From assembly GCA_965219235.1 (NCBI GenBank), contig OZ244721.1:2170001-2234000 (forward strand): a DNA stretch of 64,000 nt, in the 5' to 3' direction. A program made the position numbers and the translations under genes. Positions 26,360-34,226 of the stretch are shown here, one piece after another (positions within the stretch are counted from its first letter, which is position 1; each line of letters begins with the position of its first letter). This DNA comes from CBDHCC01 sp965219235. Lineage in GTDB: Bacteria > Pseudomonadota > Alphaproteobacteria > Sphingomonadales > Sphingomonadaceae. The notes below the pieces were generated by a model that was not told the DNA's origin, did not search any database, and saw only the letters and a list, made by a program, of their open reading frames with translations.

Positions 26360-28397
26360 GCGCCTGCGCCCCTCCGTGCCGGACGATGGATGGCAACGGC
26401 GAAGGGCGCGGCGCGGCCGCGGCGGTGGCCCGCGCTCCGGACCCGATCAGCACCGCGTCGGCCAGTCCGCCATAGGCGAACTCCGGCACCAGACGCTGCA
26501 ACAGCGCCACGGCACCCACGGCGTCCTGCGTCTCCAGCGCGACCCCGAGCTCCTCGAGCTGTGGCCAGAGGTCCTGGGCCGGCAGCGCGGGCTCGTCCGC
26601 GCTCAGGATCAGGGGATGCTCGGTCGGTCGGGCGTCGTCGTCGATCAGCAGCTCCTCGTACAGCTTCTCGCCCGGCCGCAGACCCGTCTCCACCACCTCG
26701 ATCTCGCCCACGTCCGATCCCGGCAGGCGCGGGCGCGCGCCCGCCAGCTGGATCATGTTGCACGCCAGGTCCCAGATCCTGACCGGAGCGCCCATCTCCA
26801 GCAGGAAGAGCTCTCCGCCCCGCGCCATCGCCCCGGCCTGGATGACCAGCTGCGCCGCCTCGGAGATCAGCATGAAGTAGCGCGTCATCTCGCGGTGGGT
26901 CACGGTCACCGGGCCGCCGGCCGCGATCTGGCGGCGGAACAGCGGAACGACCGATCCGCTCGATCCCAGGACGTTGCCGAAGCGGACCATCGTGATGACC
27001 GTGCCGGCCTCGCCCGCCAGCGCCTGGCAGACGATCTCCGCCAGGCGCTTGGTGGCGCCCATCACGTTCGTCGGTCGCACGGCCTTGTCGGTCGAGACGA
27101 GCACGAAATGGCCGCACCCGTGCGCGATCGCGGCGCGCGCCAGCACCAGCGTGCCGAAGACGTTGTTCTTCGCACCCTCCAGCGGGTTCGCCTCGACCAG
27201 CGGCACGTGCTTGTAGGCGGCGGCATGGAAGACCGCGTCGGGACGCCAGGTGGCGAGGATACGGTCGATGCGCGCCGCGTCGGTGACGGAGGCGAGCAGC
27301 GGGACCAGCCTCAGCTCGACCTGGGAGACTCTGAGTTCGTCGGCCAATTCCCGGTGGATTTCGTAGAGCGCGTGCTCGGAGCGCTCCACGAGGAGCAGCG
27401 TGGCGGGGCTCAGCGCCATGATCTGGCGGCACAGCTCCGACCCGATGGAGCCGCCCGCCCCGCTGACCAGCACGACCTTGTCCCGCGCGAACCCGGCCAT
27501 GCGGTCGCGGTCGGGATCGACACGGTCGCGGCCGAGCAGATCCTCGATGTCGAGGTCGCGCAGATCCGCCGCGTCCACCCGCCCGTGCGCGATGTGCATC
27601 AATCCCGGCAGGGTCTTCACCTGCACGGAAAAAGGCTTCAGAAGGCTGATGATCTCGTTCCGGCGCGACCGGCTGACCAGCGGCAGCGCGAGCAGGACGT
27701 GCGTGACGCCAAGGTCCTCGATGGTCCGGCCGATCGTGTCGGGTCCGACGATCGGCCGCCGATCGATCGAACGGCCCTGCAGGTCGGGATCGTCGTCGAC
27801 GAACGCCACCGAGCGCATCTCGCCCGACTGATCGATCGCGGCGGCCAGCTGCCGTCCGGCCGAGCCCGCGCCGTAGATGAGGGCGGCCGGGGCCGCCTTG
27901 CGCACCGCCGCCGGCTCCGAGCGCCGCAGGAGCCACTGGGCTCCGTTGCGCGTGCCGACCAGACCCAACCAGAGCACCAGCGGATAAAGGAGGCCCAACG
28001 TGCGGGGCACGTCCTCGAAGCCGATGGTCGTGATGATCGCCATCCACGGCAGCGCGAAGGCGCCGACGGCCTGTCCGATGCGCAGCGCCGTCTGTCGGCC
28101 GACATGGCGGAACACCGCGTCGTACAGGCCGAACAGCCACAGCAGCGGCACGACCACGAGCAACGCCACCGCCAGCGAGCGCGCGAGCGGCGGATTGAAG
28201 TCGACATAGCCGAGCCGCAGAAACAGCGCGCCGCCAAAGGCGAGGAACACGACGGCGAGGTCGCTCGCGGCGACGATCACGCGCTTGGTCCCCGCGGTGC
28301 GGCTCTTCAGCCAGCGGGCCACGGCCGATCCGGTCGGGGAACGTCGGTCGATCGTCAACTGGCTCCCCCCGGTTCCGATGAGCAGGATACGATGCAT
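26352..28397 (-). CDS. pglF: UDP-GlcNAc 4,6-dehydratase, PglF/WbpM-like membrane protein
   Basis: A 681-residue enzyme. Four N-terminal transmembrane helices (from VIVAASDLAVVFLAFGGALFL) are followed by a first Rossmann domain (LIYGAGSAGRQLAAAI) and a catalytic SDR domain starting VLVSGAGGSIGSELCRQI. The active site has TDKAVRPTNVMGATKR, where Met replaces the usual SDR Tyr as in WbpM/PglF dehydratases, and HREMTRYFM. It converts UDP-GlcNAc to UDP-4-keto-6-deoxy-GlcNAc, the first step toward bacillosamine- or FucNAc-type sugars. ATG 28397 is preferred over upstream codons because the helices begin shortly after it. First gene of the minus-strand operon. Confidence 0.9.
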   Translation of the reverse strand: MHRILLIGTGGSQLTIDRRSPTGSAVARWLKSRTAGTKRVIVAASDLAVVFLAFGGALFLRLGYVDFNPPLARSLAVALLVVVPLLWLFGLYDAVFRHVGRQTALRIGQAVGAFALPWMAIITTIGFEDVPRTLGLLYPLVLWLGLVGTRNGAQWLLRRSEPAAVRKAAPAALIYGAGSAGRQLAAAIDQSGEMRSVAFVDDDPDLQGRSIDRRPIVGPDTIGRTIEDLGVTHVLLALPLVSRSRRNEIISLLKPFSVQVKTLPGLMHIAHGRVDAADLRDLDIEDLLGRDRVDPDRDRMAGFARDKVVLVSGAGGSIGSELCRQIMALSPATLLLVERSEHALYEIHRELADELRVSQVELRLVPLLASVTDAARIDRILATWRPDAVFHAAAYKHVPLVEANPLEGAKNNVFGTLVLARAAIAHGCGHFVLVSTDKAVRPTNVMGATKRLAEIVCQALAGEAGTVITMVRFGNVLGSSGSVVPLFRRQIAAGGPVTVTHREMTRYFMLISEAAQLVIQAGAMARGGELFLLEMGAPVRIWDLACNMIQLAGARPRLPGSDVGEIEVVETGLRPGEKLYEELLIDDDARPTEHPLILSADEPALPAQDLWPQLEELGVALETQDAVGAVALLQRLVPEFAYGGLADAVLIGSGARATAAAAPRPSPLPSIVRHGGAQAHG

Positions 28398-28492
28398 GAC
28401 TCCGCCCCGCGTCCTGGGCAAGGGGGCACGTGTCGGCTCAGGCAGTCTCCGGCTGAAGCCGCGCTGAACCGCGCGCGGCCGGTCCACGAAAA

Positions 28493-28529
28493 CGGGGCCG
28501 CGCTTTCCCTGGCGGAAGGCGCGGCCCCG
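28493..28529 (-). terminator. Strong Rho-independent terminator of the yciE-like gene
   Basis: A 16-bp stem (28493-28508 with 28514-28529, one G-T wobble) around a 5-base loop CTGGC. Read on the minus strand it is followed by GTTTTCG, a short U-tract. It lies 22 bp past the stop of the yciE-like gene and 96 bp before the pglF-like start, so it insulates the polysaccharide operon from that upstream gene. Confidence 0.8.
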
Positions 28530-28550
28530 TCGATAGGGATGGAAAGAGGG

Positions 28551-29054
28551 TCAGTCTTCCATCGCGTGAAGATTGACGGCGGTCTCCGCCAGTTTGGTGC
28601 CGTATTCGTCGGCGCCGTAGATATCCTTGGTGATCGCATCCAGCTTCTTGCGATCGTCGGACCTGCCCAGCGCCTCGGCATAGGCCGCGGCGGTGCCGAA
28701 CCCGGCGATGCCGTAGTGGCTCATGCGCTGATATTGCGAGATGACGACCGCGTCGAAGGCGGGACCTTTCGGCGGCGCCTCTTCCGTGGTGTGCTTGGTG
28801 AACTCCGCCACCAAACCTTCCATGCCTTTGCAATGCTCCTTCTTGACCTTCTCGCCCCCGGTCTCGATCAGGTCCTTGACGGTCTCGGTGTGCTTCCCGA
28901 TGCCGCCAAGCGACTTTTCGAACATCGCCGTCAGCTTGTCGTCGCTGAGTTTCGACGACACCTTCTTCAGCGCGCGCTGCATCTGGTCGTTCGCGGACCA
29001 CAGGTCCTTCAGCTCGCCGTAATACAGGTCGGTCAGGTTCTCGGGTTTGGACAT
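28551..29054 (-). CDS. YciE/YciF-type ferritin-like protein (DUF892)
   Basis: A 167-residue all-helical protein. It starts NLTDLYYGELKDLWSANDQM and has EKSLGGIGKHTETVKDLIE, SQYQRMSHYGIAGFGTAAAYAEALG and AVNLHAMED. The repeated E/H positions (E in YYGELKD, H in GKHTE, E in YAEAL) fit the di-iron four-helix bundle of the DUF892 family, which is induced by stress. It is a single-gene unit between its own terminator and nhaA. The function is stress-related by family; the substrate is unknown. Confidence 0.88.
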   Translation of the reverse strand: MSKPENLTDLYYGELKDLWSANDQMQRALKKVSSKLSDDKLTAMFEKSLGGIGKHTETVKDLIETGGEKVKKEHCKGMEGLVAEFTKHTTEEAPPKGPAFDAVVISQYQRMSHYGIAGFGTAAAYAEALGRSDDRKKLDAITKDIYGADEYGTKLAETAVNLHAMED

Positions 29055-29118
29055 CGGCGGCTCCTTGGCTGATTTGGGTGCCTCTCAAAGGGCCGAGCGG
29101 GGCTGATTGTTCCGGCGG

Positions 29119-30357
29119 CTACGCTGCCTCCCCCTCGATCTGGCGATGGTGCGGATGGAGCGGCGCCAGGCGCAGCACCAGGAACCCGGCCAGCGCGGAG
29201 ACGAGCGATCCCAGGAGCACGCCGATCTTCGCCTCCTCGATCAGCAGGGGCTGGCCAGGGAAGGCGAGCGCGCCGATGAACAGGCTCATGGTGAAGCCGA
29301 TCCCGCACAGCAGGGACAGGCCCCACACCTGCGGCCAGGTGGCGCCGCGCGGCCGCCGCGCCCAGCCGAGCCGCACGACGAGCCAGATCGCGCCGAAGAT
29401 GCCGATCTGCTTGCCGAACACCAGCCCCGCCGCGATGCCGAGGGGCAGGGGCGCGAACACGGCGTCCAGGCCCAGCCCGTCCAGCGACACGCCCGCGTTG
29501 GCGAAACCGAACAGCGGCACGATCAGATAGGACGACCAGGGCTGGATCGCGTGCTCCAGCCGGTGGACCGGGCTCACCGCGCTGTCGGGCTGGCCCGGCG
29601 TCTTGATGATCGGCACCATCATCGCCGCCAGCACGCCGGCCACGGTCGCGTGGACGCCGGACAGCAGGACGAAGTACCACAGCAGAAGGAAGGCGAGCAG
29701 ATAGGGCCACAGCTTGAGCACGCCGGAGCGGTTCATCATGTACATCGCACCCAGCACCATGGCGGCCAGGCCGATGAACAGGCTCTTCAGCCCGGCGGTG
29801 TAGACCAGCGCGATGATCGCGACGGCGCCCATGTCGTCCACGATCGCGACCGTCACCAACAGGAGCTTGAGCGACGTGGGCGCGCGCCGGCCCAGCAGCG
29901 CCAGCACGCCGATCGCAAACGCGATGTCGGTGGCCGCCGGAATCGCCCAGCCGTTCTGCAACTCCGGCAGACGCGCGGTCACCAGGAGGAAGAGGAGTGC
30001 TGGCAGCGCCATTCCGGCCACCGCCGCGATCATCGGCAGGCGTCGGCGGGACCAGTTGTCGAGCCGCCCGTCCTTGAACTCGCGCTTGATCTCCAGTCCC
30101 ACCAGCAGGAAGAAGATCGCCATCAGCCCGTCGTTGATCCACAGATGCGCCGTCATCGGGCCGTGCTTGGGGGCCAGTGTCGGCCCGATCGGCGCGTGGA
30201 GCAGGTGCTCGTAGGCGCCTCCCCAGCCGGAGTTCGCGACGATCATCGCCGCGGCCGCCGCCAGGATCAGCAGCACGCCGCCCGCGGCCTCGCCGGACAG
30301 GAAGTCGCGGAGCGCGGAGCGCGGCTTGGTGAGCAGCGGGACGTCGTCGATCGTCAT
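29119..30357 (-). CDS. nhaA: Na+/H+ antiporter NhaA
   Basis: A 412-residue inner-membrane antiporter exchanging Na+ for H+, important at alkaline pH and in salt. It has FLSGEAAGGVLLILAAAAAM at the N-terminus, FFLLVGLEIKREFKDG, PAATDIAFAIGVLALLGRRAP, and the essential Asp pair in VTVAIVDDMGAVAII. The C-terminal GIGFTMSLFIGALAF is also conserved. ATG 30357 (MTIDDVPLLTKPR) is chosen; an upstream codon at 30393 adds 12 non-conserved residues. It is likely a single-gene unit. Confidence 0.95.
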   Translation of the reverse strand: MTIDDVPLLTKPRSALRDFLSGEAAGGVLLILAAAAAMIVANSGWGGAYEHLLHAPIGPTLAPKHGPMTAHLWINDGLMAIFFLLVGLEIKREFKDGRLDNWSRRRLPMIAAVAGMALPALLFLLVTARLPELQNGWAIPAATDIAFAIGVLALLGRRAPTSLKLLLVTVAIVDDMGAVAIIALVYTAGLKSLFIGLAAMVLGAMYMMNRSGVLKLWPYLLAFLLLWYFVLLSGVHATVAGVLAAMMVPIIKTPGQPDSAVSPVHRLEHAIQPWSSYLIVPLFGFANAGVSLDGLGLDAVFAPLPLGIAAGLVFGKQIGIFGAIWLVVRLGWARRPRGATWPQVWGLSLLCGIGFTMSLFIGALAFPGQPLLIEEAKIGVLLGSLVSALAGFLVLRLAPLHPHHRQIEGEAA

Positions 30358-30675
30358 GCCGCGCTCAATGACGCCCCGGCCGAACGGTGGCAACCGCGCT
30401 CGGGCCGCCAGCCGCTCTCACCTCTTGGACAGAGCGCCGCGCAAATAGCGGGCCACCGACGCGGCCGGGACCGCGTTCAGACCGCGATCTGTCCATTCGC
30501 GGCGCTCGCCTACCGATCGGCTCTGTGAGGTTTCTGATCCGGAACGGATGTTAATACGTCTTCGTCCTCTCTGCCGCGAATGAAAGTGGAGGGAAGTATT
30601 GGGTCGGGAGGCTTGCCAGGTCCTGTTCGGATGATATTCGTATCGACCGAAGCAAGTGCCGAGGGGACGGCGGTC

Positions 30676-32010
30676 TTGGACTCATGGTTGTGGACCGCGA
30701 TGGATGCGGTCGCGCGCGAACTGTTGGGCTTCGCCGCCTTCGGCGTCCTGCTCCTGGGGTTCGACGACATCCTGATGGACGGCGCGTGGCTGCTCACGGC
30801 GCGGCCTCGCCGCCGGATCGTGCGGGCGATCCGAGCCGCGCCGGACGCTTCCGCCCGGCTCGCGGTCCTCATTCCCGCCTGGGACGAGGCGGAGGTGATC
30901 GGCGCGATGCTGCGCCACACGCTGTCGGAGTGGCGCGACGAGGACGTGCGCGTGCTGGTGGGCGTCTACCCGAACGATCCCGCGACCCGGCGCGCCGTCG
31001 AAGCCGTGGCGGCCTCGGACGCCCGGCTCCGCACCGTCGTCATCCCGCCTGCCGGACCGACCACGAAGGGTGACTGCCTGAACCATCTGTGGCGGCGGGC
31101 CGAAGCCCAGGGCGACACGGACGCCGTGGTCCTGCACGACGCCGAGGATGTCGTCGCCCCCGGCGAGCTCGCGCTGTTCCGGCGCCTGCTGGCGGACCAC
31201 GACATGGTGCAGCTGCCCGTCGTGCCCTCGCTCACCCGCAGAGCGGTGGGGGACAGCTATTTCGACGAATTCGCGGAGGCGCATGGCAAGGACCTGCCCA
31301 CACGCCAGGCGCTGGGGGCCTCGATCCCCGGGGCGGGCGTGGGCTGCGCGCTGACGGGCGCCGCGCTGCGGCGGCTGGACGGCGGAGCCGGGCCGTTCCC
31401 CGTCGGGAGCCTGGTGGAGGATTACGAGCTCGGGCTGCGGATTCACGAAAGCGGCGGGCGGACGCTGTTCGTCCCCGCGAGCGCCACCGGCGGCGCGGTC
31501 GTGGTCCGCGCCCGCTTTCCGGCCACCATCGAGACCGCGGTGCGCCAGAAGAGCCGCTGGGTGGCGGGCATCGCGCTCAACGGCTGGGACCGGATCGGCT
31601 GGCGGCGGCCGGCGATCGAACTCTGGATGCGGCTGAGGGATCGGCGCGCGCCGCTCGCGGCGGCGGTGTTGACGGCGGGCTATGCGGGGCTGGCGCTGTC
31701 GGTGGCGCTCGTCTTGCTGAACCGTCTCGGGTGGGGCGCGTGGCCCAGCCTGTTCGCGGACCGTTGGCTGGTGCTCGCCAGCGCGGCCACGGGCGCGATG
31801 CTGCTGTGGCGCCTGGCGGTCCGCGCGATCGCCAGCGCCGCGGCCGGCGGATGGCGGGAGGGACTGCGCTCGATGCCGCGTGCGGTCGCTTCGAACATCG
31901 TCGCCATCCTCGCCGCCCGGCGTGCGATCGGGCACTACGCCCACTGGCGGCGGACGGGCGAGGTCCGCTGGGACAAGACCCCGCACGAGTTCCCGGAGCT
32001 GGTCGGATGA
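30676..32010 (+). CDS. Membrane glycosyltransferase family 2, NfrB (phage N4 receptor B)-like
   Basis: A 444-residue membrane GT2 protein. It has an N-terminal helix (LGFAAFGVLLLGFDDILMDG), the GT domain beginning LAVLIPAWDEAEVI, VVLHDAEDVVAPGE (DxD-type metal site), SLVEDYELGLRI (ED catalytic base) and RQKSRWVAGIALNGWDRIG (the QxxRW motif of processive transferases). Two C-terminal helices follow. The family is the N-terminal part of NfrB, which makes a surface glycan used as receptor by phage N4. TTG 30676, preceded by GAGGGGA, gives the best N-terminus; ATG 30631 is an alternative. Its stop overlaps the next gene (ATGA). Confidence 0.8.
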   Translation: MDSWLWTAMDAVARELLGFAAFGVLLLGFDDILMDGAWLLTARPRRRIVRAIRAAPDASARLAVLIPAWDEAEVIGAMLRHTLSEWRDEDVRVLVGVYPNDPATRRAVEAVAASDARLRTVVIPPAGPTTKGDCLNHLWRRAEAQGDTDAVVLHDAEDVVAPGELALFRRLLADHDMVQLPVVPSLTRRAVGDSYFDEFAEAHGKDLPTRQALGASIPGAGVGCALTGAALRRLDGGAGPFPVGSLVEDYELGLRIHESGGRTLFVPASATGGAVVVRARFPATIETAVRQKSRWVAGIALNGWDRIGWRRPAIELWMRLRDRRAPLAAAVLTAGYAGLALSVALVLLNRLGWGAWPSLFADRWLVLASAATGAMLLWRLAVRAIASAAAGGWREGLRSMPRAVASNIVAILAARRAIGHYAHWRRTGEVRWDKTPHEFPELVG

Positions 32011-33089
32011 CGCCTCGCCCGACATGGCTCGGACGCAGCGTGGCGGGGCCGCCGATCCGCTTCCTCGGCGCAGTCTGCGGCGGCTGGGTGGCCGTCCGCG
32101 CGCTGATGCTGTGGCCGGACCTGGCGACGCCCGGCTCACCCGCTTTCGCCGCGTCGGGAGGGCCACACGCCGCTGCGCCGCCCGCGAACCTGGAGCCACT
32201 GCGGTCGCCGCAAGCGACACGCACCGGGTTGGATCCGGTCGTCCAGCCGGCAGCATCGAGAGCGGGCAACCTGGTTCATGGCGCGCCCTTGGCCGCCTCG
32301 GCAACCGCACCGGGGAGTGCCGACCGCCCCGCCGATCACTTGTGGAGCCTGGTGCTCGACGATGGCGGCCCCGCGCCGGTCCTCGCCACCGCATTCGGAC
32401 CCCGGGCCGGGTTCTCGAGCCTGCCAAGTCTGACACCAGGCGCGCCGCGTCCGTCCCTGCCCTCGGCCGCTTTCCGGCACGACCTGAGGATGGAGGCCGC
32501 GTTGTACCTCCGCTCCGGCGGCTTCGGGCGGCCGCTGGAACCGAGCCTCGGCGGCAGTCAGGCGATCGTTACCGCCCGCCTGCCGGTGACCCGCCGCGTC
32601 GCGGCGTCCGCTCGCCTGACGGGCGCGCTCGGCGCCGGCGGCCCCTCCCAGGTGGAAACGGCGCTGGGAGTGGCGGTGCGGCCGCGCGACGGCCCGATCG
32701 AGCTGGTCGCCGAGCGTCGGGTGGCGCTGTCCTCCGACGGGCGCAACGCCTTCCAGCTGCGGGCGGTGGGCGGTGGGTCGGTCGAAGCCGGCGAGTGGCG
32801 GCTGGACGCCTATGGCCAGGCCGGTGTCGTCGGCGCGGGCGCGCGCGACCTGTTCGCCGACGGCCAGGCGCGCGTCTCCCGATCCGTCGCCGGTCCGCTG
32901 CGGGCCGGAGCCGTGGTCGTGGGCGCGGCGCAACCGGGGGCGCGCCGGCTCGACGCCGGTCCGCAGCTCCGCCTCGACGTCGCCACGGGCGGTCTCCCCG
33001 TCAGCCTGCTCGCGGACTACCGCCTGCGACTCGCCGGCAACGCCGCCCCGGCGTCCGGTCCGTCGCTCACCCTCGCGGCGTCCTTCTAG
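32007..33089 (+). CDS. Probable outer-membrane partner of the NfrB-like transferase (NfrA C-terminal-like)
   Basis: A 360-residue protein. There is a weak N-terminal hydrophobic stretch, a Pro/Ala-rich linker (residues ~45-140), then about 210 residues of alternating beta-strands. Examples are LRMEAALYLRSGGFGRPLEP, GGSQAIVTARLPVTRRVA, and the final SLTLAASF ending in an aromatic residue as outer-membrane barrels do. The SQAIVTARLPV segment and the pairing with an NfrB-like gene recall the C-terminal barrel of phage-N4 adsorption protein NfrA, without the large TPR part. The ATGA overlap with the transferase gene means coupled synthesis. Moderate certainty. Confidence 0.6.
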   Translation: MTPRPTWLGRSVAGPPIRFLGAVCGGWVAVRALMLWPDLATPGSPAFAASGGPHAAAPPANLEPLRSPQATRTGLDPVVQPAASRAGNLVHGAPLAASATAPGSADRPADHLWSLVLDDGGPAPVLATAFGPRAGFSSLPSLTPGAPRPSLPSAAFRHDLRMEAALYLRSGGFGRPLEPSLGGSQAIVTARLPVTRRVAASARLTGALGAGGPSQVETALGVAVRPRDGPIELVAERRVALSSDGRNAFQLRAVGGGSVEAGEWRLDAYGQAGVVGAGARDLFADGQARVSRSVAGPLRAGAVVVGAAQPGARRLDAGPQLRLDVATGGLPVSLLADYRLRLAGNAAPASGPSLTLAASF

Positions 33090-33214
33090 GCGATCCAGAG
33101 CCGGATCAGCCACGCCACCGCGCCCAGCGCCGCCACGCTCATCGCCCAGATCGCCGCCATCCAGCCGATCCTGCGCCAGAGCGGTCCCTCCACCGACGCG
33201 TCCCGCGGCCGCAT
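33086..33214 (-). CDS. Small single-helix protein, DUF2474-like, bd-oxidase accessory
   Basis: A 42-residue protein: MRPRDASVEGPLWRRIGWM, then one membrane helix (AAIWAMSVAALGAVAWLIRLWIA). Its ATG overlaps the last base of the cydB stop (33214). Tiny single-helix proteins of this type (DUF2474, CydX-like) are usually encoded right after cydB and help stability of cytochrome bd. It is hidden in a longer shadow frame and would be missed by length cut-offs. Its stop overlaps the end of the convergent NfrA-like gene by 4 bp. Confidence 0.75.
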   Translation of the reverse strand: MRPRDASVEGPLWRRIGWMAAIWAMSVAALGAVAWLIRLWIA

Positions 33215-34221
33215 CAGTGATAGCCCTCGTGCCCCGCCTTGCCGCGGAACACCCAATAGGCGTAGGCGGTGTAGGCAAGGATGACCGGCATCATCACGAC
33301 GACGCCGACCCCCATGAAGATCTGGCTGCTCTCCGGCGCGGCGGCGTCCCAGATGGTCAGCGCCTCGGGCACGATCCATGGGAACAGCGACACGCCCAGT
33401 CCGGCGAAGGTCAGTACGAACAGCGCCAGGGCGAGCGCGAAGGGCCGCCCTTCATGGTCGCGACGAAGCGAGCGGATCATGCCGAGCGCGATCAGCGCCG
33501 TCAGGATCGGCACCTGGGCGGTCGCCAGCACGCCGGGCCACGCGAACCACTTGGCGGCGTAGTCGGTGGCGAGCGTCAGCGTCGCCAGGCTGACCCCGAC
33601 GATCGCCAGCATGGTTCCTCCGAACGCCCACCAGGCGAGCCGGCGCGCGTGCGCCTGCCCCGCGCCCTCCGTCCGCCAGATCAGCCAGGTGGCCCCCAAC
33701 AGCGCGTACGCGACGACCGTGCTGGCCCCCGTCAACAGGCTGAACGGGCTCAGCCAGTCGAGCCAGCCGCCGCCATAGGCGCGGCCCGTCACCGTGATCC
33801 CCTGCAGCACCGCGCCCAGGATGATCCCCTGGCTGAACGCCGCGACGAACGAGCCGGCCGAGAACGCCCAGTCCCAGAAGCCCTGATGCCGCTCGTCGCG
33901 CCAGCGGTACTCGAACGCCACACCGCGGAACACCAAGCCCAGCAGCATGGCGATGACGAGCGGATAGGTCGCCGGCAGGATGATGGCGTAGGCCAGCGGA
34001 AAGGCCGCGAACAACCCGCCGCCACCCAGAACCAGCCAGGTTTCGTTTCCGTCCCAGACCGGCGCGATCGAGTTCATCGCCGAGTCGCGCTCGCGCCCCC
34101 GCGCGATCGTCGGGAACAGGATGCCGATGCCGAGGTCGAAGCCATCCATCACCACATAGGCGAACACCGCGAAGGCGAGCACGAAGGCCCAGGCGACGGT
34201 CAGATCGAGATTGTAGGTCAT
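33214..34221 (-). CDS. cydB: Cytochrome bd ubiquinol oxidase subunit II
   Basis: A 335-residue integral membrane subunit of the bd-type quinol oxidase, working under low oxygen or respiratory stress. It starts MTYNLDLTVAWAFVLAFAVFAYVVMDGFDLGIG, with the conserved DGFDLGIG, and then has NSIAPVWDGNETWLVLGGGGLFAAFP and RGVAFEYRW. These are the family signatures. It is 5 bp downstream of cydA and overlaps the small DUF2474 gene. Confidence 0.95.
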   Translation of the reverse strand: MTYNLDLTVAWAFVLAFAVFAYVVMDGFDLGIGILFPTIARGRERDSAMNSIAPVWDGNETWLVLGGGGLFAAFPLAYAIILPATYPLVIAMLLGLVFRGVAFEYRWRDERHQGFWDWAFSAGSFVAAFSQGIILGAVLQGITVTGRAYGGGWLDWLSPFSLLTGASTVVAYALLGATWLIWRTEGAGQAHARRLAWWAFGGTMLAIVGVSLATLTLATDYAAKWFAWPGVLATAQVPILTALIALGMIRSLRRDHEGRPFALALALFVLTFAGLGVSLFPWIVPEALTIWDAAAPESSQIFMGVGVVVMMPVILAYTAYAYWVFRGKAGHEGYH

Positions 34222-34226
34222 GCCCC

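Noticed and set aside
25980..29072. Plus-strand open frame of 1030 codons across the ligase, dehydratase and yciE-like genes
   Set aside because: It is antisense to three well-supported genes, is rich in Arg, Gln and His as high-GC shadow frames are, and has no domain.
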